Below, piece after piece: positions 7,901 through 14,341 of a stretch of 19,227 bases of DNA. A program made the translations under genes and the position numbers. The notes under the pieces were generated by a model. It ran no database searches and was not told where the DNA came from. It saw only the letters and a program-made list of their open reading frames with translations. Origin of the DNA: Aquificaceae bacterium (GTDB lineage Bacteria > Aquificota > Aquificia > Aquificales > Aquificaceae); contig JALWEK010000230.1 of the NCBI GenBank assembly GCA_027014185.1, positions 1 through 19,227 of the forward strand, written 5' to 3'. Each line of letters opens with the position of its first letter. Position 1 is the first letter of the stretch.

Positions 7901-8403
7901 AAGACAGACCCTTCGCAGGATGGGAGAAGAGGAAGGACGACTACGAGGTGTCGAGACTCCTCCTGAGAGCAAGGGCTTCCAACAACACGCCTCCCGGCGT
8001 TGCCAAGATATGGTTCAACATGTACGGATCCTCCCACGGCTCGGTGCTTGGAACGAAGGTGAACAAGAACGGCCTCGCCAAGAACCCCTACACCGGATAC
8101 CAGTCCATGTACAGGAGGGGCTCCCACCAGAGCGTCACGAGAAGCTGGCACAAGGCTACCCTCCAGACGGACTCCCTCGTTAGGAAGAACCTCGCGGGAC
8201 AGGTTATAGGCAAGGGCTTTGCCCCGGACGTCCACTGTTTGATAGGTGCGCCGAGGGAGGCCTACGCCAAGATAGTCAAGGCCGAACCAGGAGGACTCAA
8301 CGGCAAGGGAGTCTGGAGGCCCGTGAGACTCGGCCTCAGGCCCCACAAACCGAGCAGGGCTTTCGCCAAGTATCTGAAGGCAAGCTACGTGAAGTTTTCA
8401 TAA
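4936..8403 (+). CDS. Tat-exported molybdopterin oxidoreductase alpha subunit, NxrA/NarG-like (nitrite oxidoreductase / nitrate reductase)
   Basis: Catalytic subunit (1155 residues) of a type II DMSO-reductase-family enzyme with bis-MGD molybdenum cofactor. Residues 2-10 carry a twin-arginine signal (TRRDFVK) followed by a short hydrophobic stretch, so it is exported folded, unlike classical cytoplasmic NarG. The FS0 cluster region aligns with NarG through the shared VKNG motif and puts C65, D69, C73 and C113 at the four ligand positions. The first is His and the second Cys in NarG; Asp at the second position is, as I recall, typical of Nitrospira and anammox NxrA. D274 in HTDLAPGHP aligns with the Mo-binding Asp of NarG. 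Together with the NxrB-like beta subunit this favours the periplasmic NXR/NAR clade. Direction (nitrate reduction or nitrite oxidation) and other substrates such as chlorate or selenate cannot be decided. First gene of a four-gene operon; clear SD GGAGGTGA. Confidence 0.9.
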   Translation: MSLTRRDFVKVGGLSLAALSSPSFSLRVFEPVVKVDNPIKHYPNREWETMYRDIFRSEDTFVFLCAPNDTHNCLLRAHVKNGVVTRIEPTYRFHEATDIYGLKSSPRWEPRCCNKGLSLMRRFYGDRRVKGPMVRKGFYEWYKAGFPRDPKTGKPPEKYFQRGRDKFIKVTWDEVADIIAKTMINIAQTYSGEEGRRRLEAQGHYPKEMLDEMKGAGTRTFKFRGSMPFLAVVRYTSPYRMANLMALLDHHIRGVPPEKALGGRGWDNYSFHTDLAPGHPMVTGQQNTDFDLCLWEYSKLIILWGMNPFTTKMPDCHWLTEARIKGSKVIVISNDYSPTSRAADELIVVRTGTDTALALSIAYVIMKEKLYQEKYVKAWTDMPLLVRMDNGKVLRAKDIIPDYKPKPLKKAEVFRKGDRLPPFYKQEKQYIPEKIREEDMNDFVVWDTKTNSPKVITRDDVGDDFWKLGIDPALTGEFTVRTVEGKKVKVKPLFQVYLEFFEDNYRPELAEKITGVPAEKIVKLAREIAAHPRNIKLAQGMGVNQYFHGDLKDRAMYLIVALTDNVGHLTGNIGSYAGNFRLALFNGVGQYFLEDPFNIELDPKKPAKVKRYWKGESAHYYSHDDHPQFMGKHLITGKTHMPTPTKFCWFVDANSILGNAKWKYNIIMNTLPKIECIVTNEWWWSLTCEYSDIVLGVDAWNENKYWDIAGSVTNPFVYVWPKTGHRRLYDTKNDAEVFALVGRRLAELTGDRRFADYWKFALEGKQEVYVQRVINASSNLRGYKLEEIGKKAQEGIPSLIMTRTYPKYVGMDQLQENMPWYTKSGRMEFYREEREFIEAGENLPVYREPVDATDFEPNVIVAAKKHPLLRPKRPEDYGVDSKEALINTEWRQARNVIVSPVKLTKTKHPLRLSLGATHIVHTPKYRHAAHTTTGDTDITTLLFGPFGDIYRHDKRKPFVSEAYIDMNPKDLRKLGIEDGDYVWVDPDPQDRPFAGWEKRKDDYEVSRLLLRARASNNTPPGVAKIWFNMYGSSHGSVLGTKVNKNGLAKNPYTGYQSMYRRGSHQSVTRSWHKATLQTDSLVRKNLAGQVIGKGFAPDVHCLIGAPREAYAKIVKAEPGGLNGKGVWRPVRLGLRPHKPSRAFAKYLKASYVKFS

Positions 8404-8415
8404 GGGGGTGTTGCC

Positions 8416-9552
8416 ATGGCTAAGGCTTACAACTGGCAAATCAACAGGGAGGTTAATTACCCATACGAGCACGAGCGTCCCGAGAAGCAGTTCGCGGTCG
8501 TTATGGACCTCAACAAGTGCATAGCCTGTCAGACCTGCACGGTAGCCTGCAAGACCACCTGGACGCCCGGAAGGGGACAGGAGTATCAGCTCTGGAACAA
8601 CGTGGAGACCAAGCCCAACGGCTTCTATCCTCTCGGGTGGGACGTCAAGCTCATGGAACTTCTCGGGGAGGATCAGAGATGGAAGGGGGACAGATACGAG
8701 GGCAAGACGGTCCTCGACGGGACGGACACGGAACCTGTCCTCGGATGGATGCCCGACGATCTGGACTGGACTAACCCCAACATAGGTGAGGACGAGGTGA
8801 ACGAGCCGGTGGACATAGGAACGGTCCTGGAGAAGTTCCCCCATCCCATATGGATGTTCTACCTGCCCAGGATCTGCAACCACTGCACCTACCCCGCCTG
8901 CGTGGCCGCCTGCCCCAGACAGGCCATCTACAAGAGGAAGGAGGACGGGATAGTTCTGATAGACCCCGAGAGGTGCGAGGGCTACCAGGAGTGTGTCAAG
9001 GCCTGCCCATATAAAAAGAGCATGTTCAACTACGTAGCGAGGATCTCCCAGAAGTGCATAGGGTGCTTCCCCAGAGTGGAGAGCGGCCTCCAGCCCCAGT
9101 GCGTAATAACCTGCATCGGGAAGATAAGGCTGATGGGATTTCTCAGCAAGCCCGGTGAAGAGAAGAGGGACAACCCCATAGACTTCCTCGTGAGGATCAA
9201 GAAGGTGGCCCTACCCCTCTATCCCCAGACCGGTCTCGAGCCCAACGTTTACTACATACCTCCCATAAACGTTCCCCTCAGCTTCCTCAAGCAGATGTTC
9301 GGTCCCGGGGCGGAGCACGCTGTCAAGACCTACATGGCAATGAGAGAGGGGAAAGAGCCAGAGCTTCAGGCGCTTCTTCACCTCTTTGGCTCCACAGACA
9401 GGATTGTCCACCACTTCAGCGCGGGAACCAAGGAGGTCATAGGCTACGACGAGAACATGAACGAGATAGTGAGGGTCCCCCTCTACGAGCCTTTCCAGAT
9501 AAGGCCCCACAAGGACGAGAGGCTCGGCGTGGTCAGGCAGGACATACCTTGA
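8416..9552 (+). CDS. Fe-S beta subunit, NxrB/NarH-like
   Basis: Electron-transfer subunit (378 residues) with four iron-sulfur cluster sites: C35/C38/C41/C45, C154/C157/C162/C166, C187/C193/C197, and C214/C217/C229/C233. In the third group Tyr190 sits where a fourth Cys would be (CEGYQEC), so a [3Fe-4S] cluster is expected; NarH has Trp there. The start YNWQINREVNYPYE, the CIACQTC motif, RICNHCTYPAC, the CPYKK motif and VALPLYPQ...EPNVYYIPP strongly resemble Nitrospira-type NxrB as I remember it. No signal peptide is present, so it should travel to the periplasm by hitch-hiking on the Tat signal of the alpha subunit. It starts 12 bp after alpha with SD-like AAGGGGGTG. Confidence 0.93.
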   Translation: MAKAYNWQINREVNYPYEHERPEKQFAVVMDLNKCIACQTCTVACKTTWTPGRGQEYQLWNNVETKPNGFYPLGWDVKLMELLGEDQRWKGDRYEGKTVLDGTDTEPVLGWMPDDLDWTNPNIGEDEVNEPVDIGTVLEKFPHPIWMFYLPRICNHCTYPACVAACPRQAIYKRKEDGIVLIDPERCEGYQECVKACPYKKSMFNYVARISQKCIGCFPRVESGLQPQCVITCIGKIRLMGFLSKPGEEKRDNPIDFLVRIKKVALPLYPQTGLEPNVYYIPPINVPLSFLKQMFGPGAEHAVKTYMAMREGKEPELQALLHLFGSTDRIVHHFSAGTKEVIGYDENMNEIVRVPLYEPFQIRPHKDERLGVVRQDIP

Positions 9553-9564
9553 GGAGGTGGTGAT

Positions 9565-10410
9565 ATGAACGGGCTGGTCGTTGGTTTTATAACTTTCCTC
9601 GCAGGCTTGGCACTTTCCTTCGGACTCGAACTCGTATCGGTTAAGGTTAAAGGTTCCATACCCACGGACCCCTTCAGCAAGGTCTGGAGGAAGGCGAAGG
9701 CGGTTAAGGTTCCACTCGCGGGACAGACGGTTACAAAGCCCATGGAGGTGAATCTGCCCGTCAGCGAGATAACCGTCAAGAGTGTAAACAACGGTAAGGA
9801 GATAGCCTTCCTACTGATCTGGGAGGATAAGACCCAGGACAGGTTCCATCTCATAAACAAGTTCTCGGACGCGGTCGCGGTTCAAATCCCCTATGAGCCG
9901 AGTGCGGACGTTCCCATAACGATGGGAGACAAGGAAAAGAGGGTCCTAATCCTTCACTGGACCGCCTTCAGGCAGGAGAACATAGACAACGGCTACTCTG
10001 ATGTTGCCAAGATACATCCCAACTACGCCTACGACTGGTATCCCCACGCAAAGCCCCCCTACCGTTACCCTGAAGACTGGGCAAACCAGTACGCTCTCGC
10101 CTACATAGGGGGTGAGAAGGTTTACAGGAAGAACACCCTCAAAACGCCCATAAGGGAGGTTGTGGCGGAAGGCTACGGCTCCTCTACATGGAAGGACGTT
10201 CAGGGGGCGGACGGAAAAGGAGTTTACAGGAACGGGAAGTGGTACGTGGTGATAAAGAGGGACTTCGTGGAGGAGAACACGAGCAACCCCGAGTGGGGAC
10301 CCGGGAAGGACACCTTCGTTACCTTCGCCGTATGGGATGGAAGTAGCGGAAATAGGGGGGCGAGAAAGGTCCTCAGCTACCAGTGGATAAAACTAAGGAT
10401 AGAGAGGTGA
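9565..10410 (+). CDS. Heme b gamma subunit of type II DMSO-reductase-family enzyme (EbdC/NxrC-like)
   Basis: A 281-residue protein matching the gamma subunits of ethylbenzene dehydrogenase, selenate, chlorate and related enzymes, which hold one heme b and pass electrons between the Fe-S subunit and a soluble or membrane carrier. Residues 1-25 are hydrophobic after a short start (signal peptide or anchor). DAVAVQIP (102-109) is followed by Met120 in VPITMGD, and FAVWDGSSGNRGARKVLS holds Lys268; Met and Lys at these places are the known axial heme ligands of the family. TTWKD-like and WYVVIKR segments complete the pattern. It starts 12 bp after the beta gene behind GAGGAGGTGGTGAT. Its presence, and the lack of a NarI-like membrane cytochrome b here, points to a periplasmic complex. 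Confidence 0.9.
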   Translation: MNGLVVGFITFLAGLALSFGLELVSVKVKGSIPTDPFSKVWRKAKAVKVPLAGQTVTKPMEVNLPVSEITVKSVNNGKEIAFLLIWEDKTQDRFHLINKFSDAVAVQIPYEPSADVPITMGDKEKRVLILHWTAFRQENIDNGYSDVAKIHPNYAYDWYPHAKPPYRYPEDWANQYALAYIGGEKVYRKNTLKTPIREVVAEGYGSSTWKDVQGADGKGVYRNGKWYVVIKRDFVEENTSNPEWGPGKDTFVTFAVWDGSSGNRGARKVLSYQWIKLRIER

Positions 10411-10413
10411 GTC

Positions 10414-11067
10414 ATGATAGAGAAAGCCTTCCTTTACCGCTTCCTCGCCCTCGCCTTCTCTTATCCTTCCGAGAAGGGCCTCTGGGAGCTTTCCGAAGCC
10501 CTTCCGGATCTGGAGAAGAGCTTGAAGGCGGTTGGCGTGGGCTTTCCCGTATCCAAGCTAAGAGATGTTCTCTCTTCCTGTCTGGATAAGGTAGAAGCCC
10601 TCCAGGGCGAGTTCACCACGCTTTTCGAGACCCAGCTAAAGGCTCCCGCGAGGGAAACCTCCTACGAGCTGGACAAGATGGGTAGGCGCGTGATAGAGAT
10701 GGCGGACATAGAGGGTTTCTACAAGGCCTTTGGCCTAGAGGTAAAGCCCCCTCAAGAACCGGACAGCCTCGTTGCTGAGCTCGAGTTTCTCTCCTTCCTG
10801 AGTCAGAAGCTCACCTTCTTAGAGGGCGAGGGTAAGGAGATAGTCCAGGACGCTTACACTAAGTTTCTTAGGGATCATTTAGGAAGATGGTACAAGGTTT
10901 TTGCGGATACTCTGATTTCTACAACTGAGGAAGAGTATTACAGAACCATGGCTGAGCTCCTTCTCAGCTTCCTGGACAAAGAGACCGAGGGGCTCGATGT
11001 AAACAGGTTGACATCCTACAAGAAGGAGGATCTGGAAGGCTCCTCCTGGAAGTGCGGCTTTATGTGA
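10414..11067 (+). CDS. TorD/DmsD/NarJ-family molybdoenzyme maturation chaperone
   Basis: A 217-residue, all-helical cytosolic protein that should bind the Tat signal and apo-form of the alpha subunit until the molybdenum cofactor is loaded. Family marks are the LYRFLALAFSYPSEKG start, EFTTLFETQLKAPARETSYE near 66-85, the DSLVAELEFLSFL helix near 111-123, and FLRDHLGRWYKVFADTL near 148-164. It begins 3 bp after the gamma gene, so it is translationally coupled. The A-B-gamma-chaperone order is that of ethylbenzene dehydrogenase-type (ebdABCD) operons. Assignment to the family is good; the exact client follows from position. Its C-terminus KCGFM carries a lone Cys. Confidence 0.87.
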   Translation: MIEKAFLYRFLALAFSYPSEKGLWELSEALPDLEKSLKAVGVGFPVSKLRDVLSSCLDKVEALQGEFTTLFETQLKAPARETSYELDKMGRRVIEMADIEGFYKAFGLEVKPPQEPDSLVAELEFLSFLSQKLTFLEGEGKEIVQDAYTKFLRDHLGRWYKVFADTLISTTEEEYYRTMAELLLSFLDKETEGLDVNRLTSYKKEDLEGSSWKCGFM

Positions 11068-11084
11068 TTTCTAAGGATCTTTCT

Positions 11085-11143
11085 CAGTCGCATTTTATCG
11101 TGTGCCAGTCGCATTTTTTAGTGTCCAGTCTCACTTTATCCTG
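11085..11143. repeat. Three degenerate ~20-bp tandem repeats, resembling IS21-family element ends
   Basis: Units begin with CAGTCGCATTTT (11085), CAGTCGCATTTT (11106) and CAGTCTCACTTT (11126), with a loose GTGTC or CTG after each. Multiple short terminal repeats of this CAGTCGCATTTT-like type at 20-21 bp spacing are what I recall for the ends of IS21-family elements, where the transposase binds. No istA/istB gene is in the window, so this would be a solo end or remnant between the operon and the tRNA. It could also be an unrelated repeat family. Confidence 0.5.
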
Positions 11144-11156
11144 TTTTTTACATCAG

Positions 11157-11232
11157 TGGTCGGGGCGAGCGGACTTGAACCGCCGACCTCTGGCTCCCGA
11201 AGCCAGCGCTCTACCACCTGAGCTACGCCCCG
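11157..11232 (-). tRNA. tRNA-Pro (anticodon CGG)
   Basis: A 76-base cloverleaf folds by hand. The acceptor stem CGGGGCG/CGCCCCG is fully paired, and the D arm is GCTC-AGGTGGTA-GAGC. The anticodon stem CTGGC/GCCAG encloses loop TTCGGGA (anticodon CGG at 11197-11199). The T arm has loop TTCAAGT. Discriminator A73 and an encoded CCA end the gene. C1-G72 with A73 fits bacterial proline tRNA identity. It lies 32 bases downstream of clpB on the same strand. Confidence 0.97.
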
Positions 11233-11242
11233 TTGGGTATTA

Positions 11243-11248
11243 ATTATA
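11243..11248 (-). promoter_or_regulatory. Possible -10 box for tRNA-Pro
   Basis: TATAAT on the minus strand lies 10 bases before the mature tRNA 5' end. No -35 box is evident at 16-18 bases, because that position is in the end of clpB. The tRNA may also be reached by readthrough from clpB. Confidence 0.3.
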
Positions 11249-11264
11249 AAGGAGAAGGGCGCGC

Positions 11265-14200
11265 TCAGGAGCCCTCCTCATCCTTGGAGTCGCCACCTGA
11301 TGCCGTGGCCGGCTGATACTCCTCTTTCGGGATGAACTTGAACTCTCCATCCTCGTAATCGACCACCACGGTCATGCCGTCCTTTATCTCACCCCTTATT
11401 ATCTTGTCCGCGAGAGGGGTTTCCACGTACCTCTGTATGGTTCTCTTCAGGGGCCTCGCACCGAATGCGGGATCGTATCCACGTGCCACGAGCTCCTTCT
11501 TGGCGCTTTCGGTAAGCTCTACCTTTATGTTTCTCTCGGCGAGTCTCTTGTTCACGTTGGCTATCAGAAGATCGATTATCTGGGAGAGCTCTCTCATCGT
11601 GAGAGGCTTGAAGACTATCACCTCGTCCACCCTGTTGAGGAACTCGGGCCTGAAGAACATCTTGAGCTCCTCGAGGACCTTCTCCTTTGCCTTCTCGAAC
11701 TCCCTCTCTACAACGTCCTCGCTCGCGTCCACGGGTATGTTGAGAAGGTACTGGGAGCCTATGTTGGAGGTCATTATGATGACCGTGTTTCTGAAGTCTA
11801 CAGTCCTGCCGTGGGAGTCGGTGAGCCTTCCGTCGTCGAGAACCTGTAAGAACAGGTCAAAAACCCTCGGATGAGCCTTCTCTATCTCGTCAAGAAGTAT
11901 CACGGAGTAAGGCTTTCTCCTTACCGCCTCCGTGAGCTTTCCGCCCTCCTCGTATCCTACGTATCCGGGGGGTGCACCTATGAGCTTCGCTACCGAGTGC
12001 TCCTCTTTGAACTCGGACATATCGAGCCTGATGAGGGCGTCCTCCTCACCGAAGAGCAGTTCCGCAAGGGCTTTGGAGAGCTCGGTCTTTCCGACTCCCG
12101 TAGGTCCGAGGAAAAGGAAGCTGGCTATGGGCCTCTTGGGGTCTTTGAGTCCTGCCCTTGCCCTCCTTATGGCCTCGGCCACCGCCTTTACCGCATGTTC
12201 CTGATCTACCACCCTCTTGTGAAGTTCCTCCTCGAGTTTGAGGAGCTTCTCCATCTCCTCCTCTTTGAGTCTGGTCACAGGTATTCCGGTCCACTCGGAT
12301 ACCACCTGGGCAACGTCGTCCCAAGTCACGACAAGCTCCTGCGCCTTCTGGGATTCAAGGGCCTTGAGTTCCTTTTCAAGATTCACCTTCTCTATCTTGA
12401 GCTGTGCCTCCCTCTCGTAGTCTCCGCTCTCGGCGGCCTTCATTATCTCCCTGTCGAGCTCCTCTATCCTCTTCTTGATCTCCTGGATCTTCACGTCCAC
12501 GCTACCTAACTTCTCGGTAAGCTCCCTCTTTTCCTTCTCGAGCTGGGTCTTCTGGATCTTTAGCTGTGCTTCCTTCTCGTAGTCTCCCTCGAGGTTGGCC
12601 TTCATTATCTCCTCGTCGAGGGACTTTATCTTCCTCTCTATCTCCTGTATCTCGGGAGGGACGGATATCACTGAGAGCTTCTTCCTCGCCGCCGCCTGGT
12701 CGAGGGCGTCTATGGCTTTATCTGGGAGCTTCCTGAAGGTCACGTACCTCTTGGTGAGCTTGACCGCAGCCTCTATTGCCTCGTCCGAGATCTTGACCTT
12801 GTGGTGTTGTTCAAGCTTGGGCCTGAGGCCCTTGAGTATCTCTATGGTCTCCTCCACGGTGGGCTCGTCCACGTATATGGGCTGGAACCTCCTCTCCAGG
12901 GCCGGGTCTTTCTCTATGTACTTCCTGTACTCGTCCACCGTGGTCGCACCTATCACCCTTATCTCGCCCCTGGCCAGAGCTGGCTTCATGATGTTTCCAG
13001 CATCCACTGCGCCCTCTGCCTTTCCAGCCCCTACTATGGTATGGATCTCGTCTATGAAGAGGATTACGTTCCCCTTCTCCTTTACTTCCTCGAGGAGAGC
13101 CTTCAGCCTTTCCTCAAACTCCCCCCTGTACTTGGAGCCGGCGAGCAGTGTTGCCATATCTATCGCCCATATCTCCTTATCCTGAAGCTCAGGGGGAACC
13201 TCTTTGTTCACTATCCTCTGGGCTAGGCCTTCCACTATCGCGGTCTTACCCACTCCGGGATCTCCCACGAGAACCGGGTTGTTCTTGGTCCTCCTCAGAA
13301 GGACCTCGATAAGCTGGTTTATCTCTCTCTCCCTTCCTATTACGGGATCGAGCTTTCCTTCCCTTGCAAGCTCGGTTAGGTTCACACCGAACCTCTCGAG
13401 GGGAGACTTCTCCTCCTCTTTGAGTTCCTGCTGAACGTCCTTCATCTCCTTCTCACCTCCTATCACCTGATTTATTAATCTACCTCCGATGGTATCCTTT
13501 GCCTCCACTAGGGCCGCACCTATGTGGGAGGGCTGGACCTGGCTCTCGCCCTCACTCACCGCCCTGTTCTGGGCGTTCTCAAGGACCCTTATCAGATACT
13601 CGCTGTAATCGAAGCTCGGCTTCTTTCCAAAGACCTTCTCTCCTATCCTGTCCATCACCCTGTCGGGCGAGATGCCTATCTCCTTTATCTGCTCGATTAG
13701 GGAGGACTTCTCGATGGCCTTCCTTATGAGGCCGTCGATGGAGAGTCTGTTCTCCAGGAATGCCCTCACGTCCTCCGGGCTGAACACGGAGGTTAAACTC
13801 TTCTCCACACTCTCGAGTTGTCTCCTGTAGCTCTGCTCAACTGATTCGAGCTGCCTGAGTTCTAGCTGGAGGCTCTCTAAAGTCCAGTAGTCGCCGTATC
13901 TCCTGGCCCTCTCTATCTCCTCCAGGAGCCTCTGCCTCGCCCTCTTGATCTTTTCGAGCTCCGCCTGGACTCCCCCTATGTCGGACTTTACCTGCATTAT
14001 CTGGGAGCGAAGGTTTATAAGATGCTTTGCCTCCTGCTCCACGGCCTTGTCTATCTGCTCCTTTAGGTTCTGAAGATGCTCCTTTATCCTCTTGAGAAAC
14101 TCCCTACGCTCTACTCCCCTTTTCTCCAGGAACTTCGCCAGAGGAGAGCCCTCTTCAGAGAGGAGGGCTACGAGCAGATGGTCCGTATCTACCTTCGTGT

Positions 14201-14279
14201 CTCCCTCCTGACGGGCTATCTCCTTAGCCCTCTCTAAATAATCCAGGGATTTGGCAGAAAAAAGGTTCTCACTTATCAT
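11265..14279 (-). CDS. clpB: ClpB-type protein disaggregase with enlarged N-domain
   Basis: Hexameric AAA+ chaperone that pulls proteins out of heat-induced aggregates together with DnaK. At 1004 residues it is about 150 longer than usual ClpB. The order is: first Clp_N repeat (8-63), a coiled-coil-rich insert (about 64-220), second Clp_N repeat (223-275), AAA1 with Walker A GDPGVGKT (339-346) and Walker B VILFIDE (405-411), M-domain coiled coil (about 543-647), and AAA2 with GPTGVGKT (725-732), VILLDE (793-798) and sensor-2 GARPLKR (940-946). No IGF/LGF loop for ClpP docking appears after Walker B of AAA2 ([14 protein letters not shown] instead), so it is ClpB rather than ClpC/ClpA. The M-domain contains a 37-residue segment duplicated 54 residues apart (24 of 37 identical). 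It has its own promoter; the SD is GGAGGTGGG. Confidence 0.95.
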   Translation of the reverse strand: MISENLFSAKSLDYLERAKEIARQEGDTKVDTDHLLVALLSEEGSPLAKFLEKRGVERREFLKRIKEHLQNLKEQIDKAVEQEAKHLINLRSQIMQVKSDIGGVQAELEKIKRARQRLLEEIERARRYGDYWTLESLQLELRQLESVEQSYRRQLESVEKSLTSVFSPEDVRAFLENRLSIDGLIRKAIEKSSLIEQIKEIGISPDRVMDRIGEKVFGKKPSFDYSEYLIRVLENAQNRAVSEGESQVQPSHIGAALVEAKDTIGGRLINQVIGGEKEMKDVQQELKEEEKSPLERFGVNLTELAREGKLDPVIGREREINQLIEVLLRRTKNNPVLVGDPGVGKTAIVEGLAQRIVNKEVPPELQDKEIWAIDMATLLAGSKYRGEFEERLKALLEEVKEKGNVILFIDEIHTIVGAGKAEGAVDAGNIMKPALARGEIRVIGATTVDEYRKYIEKDPALERRFQPIYVDEPTVEETIEILKGLRPKLEQHHKVKISDEAIEAAVKLTKRYVTFRKLPDKAIDALDQAAARKKLSVISVPPEIQEIERKIKSLDEEIMKANLEGDYEKEAQLKIQKTQLEKEKRELTEKLGSVDVKIQEIKKRIEELDREIMKAAESGDYEREAQLKIEKVNLEKELKALESQKAQELVVTWDDVAQVVSEWTGIPVTRLKEEEMEKLLKLEEELHKRVVDQEHAVKAVAEAIRRARAGLKDPKRPIASFLFLGPTGVGKTELSKALAELLFGEEDALIRLDMSEFKEEHSVAKLIGAPPGYVGYEEGGKLTEAVRRKPYSVILLDEIEKAHPRVFDLFLQVLDDGRLTDSHGRTVDFRNTVIIMTSNIGSQYLLNIPVDASEDVVEREFEKAKEKVLEELKMFFRPEFLNRVDEVIVFKPLTMRELSQIIDLLIANVNKRLAERNIKVELTESAKKELVARGYDPAFGARPLKRTIQRYVETPLADKIIRGEIKDGMTVVVDYEDGEFKFIPKEEYQPATASGGDSKDEEGS

Positions 14280-14308
14280 TATCCCACCTCCTCAATTCAA
14301 CTGTCTTT

Positions 14309-14337
14309 ATAATATTTCTTGAGTATGATGTTGTCAA
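14309..14337 (-). promoter_or_regulatory. Sigma-70-type promoter of clpB
   Basis: Minus-strand TTGACA (14332-14337, perfect consensus) and TATTAT (14309-14314) are spaced by exactly 17 bases. About 30 bases of leader with SD GAGGAGGTGGG precede the clpB ATG. No CIRCE-like or sigma-32-like heat-shock element was noticed. The -35 box begins 5 bases after the stop codon of the upstream cyclase gene. Confidence 0.72.
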
Positions 14338-14341
14338 GTTT

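Noticed and set aside
7153..8346. 397-codon open frame on the minus strand
   Set aside because: Same shadow effect of the same gene; no recognisable domain.
4936..11067. Classical cytoplasmic NarGHJI operon
   Set aside because: The alpha subunit has a Tat signal, the third gene is a heme b gamma subunit and not NarJ or NarI, and no membrane cytochrome b gene follows.
11085..11143. CRISPR array
   Set aside because: Only three degenerate units in direct contact, with no spacers and no cas genes.
11068..11156. Rho-independent terminators for the oxidoreductase operon or tRNA
   Set aside because: T-rich runs are present but I find no GC-rich hairpin before them on either strand.
11052..11243. 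63-codon plus-strand frame ending in a Pro/Arg-rich peptide
   Set aside because: Most of its end is the translated complement of tRNA-Pro, a well-known source of false proteins.
11871..12509. 212-codon plus-strand frame
   Set aside because: Antisense to the AAA2 and M-domain of clpB; shadow of codon bias.
11265..14279. ClpC or ClpA identity for the large AAA+ gene
   Set aside because: The IGF/LGF loop that docks ClpP is missing after Walker B of the second ATPase domain, and the M-domain is ClpB-like in length.
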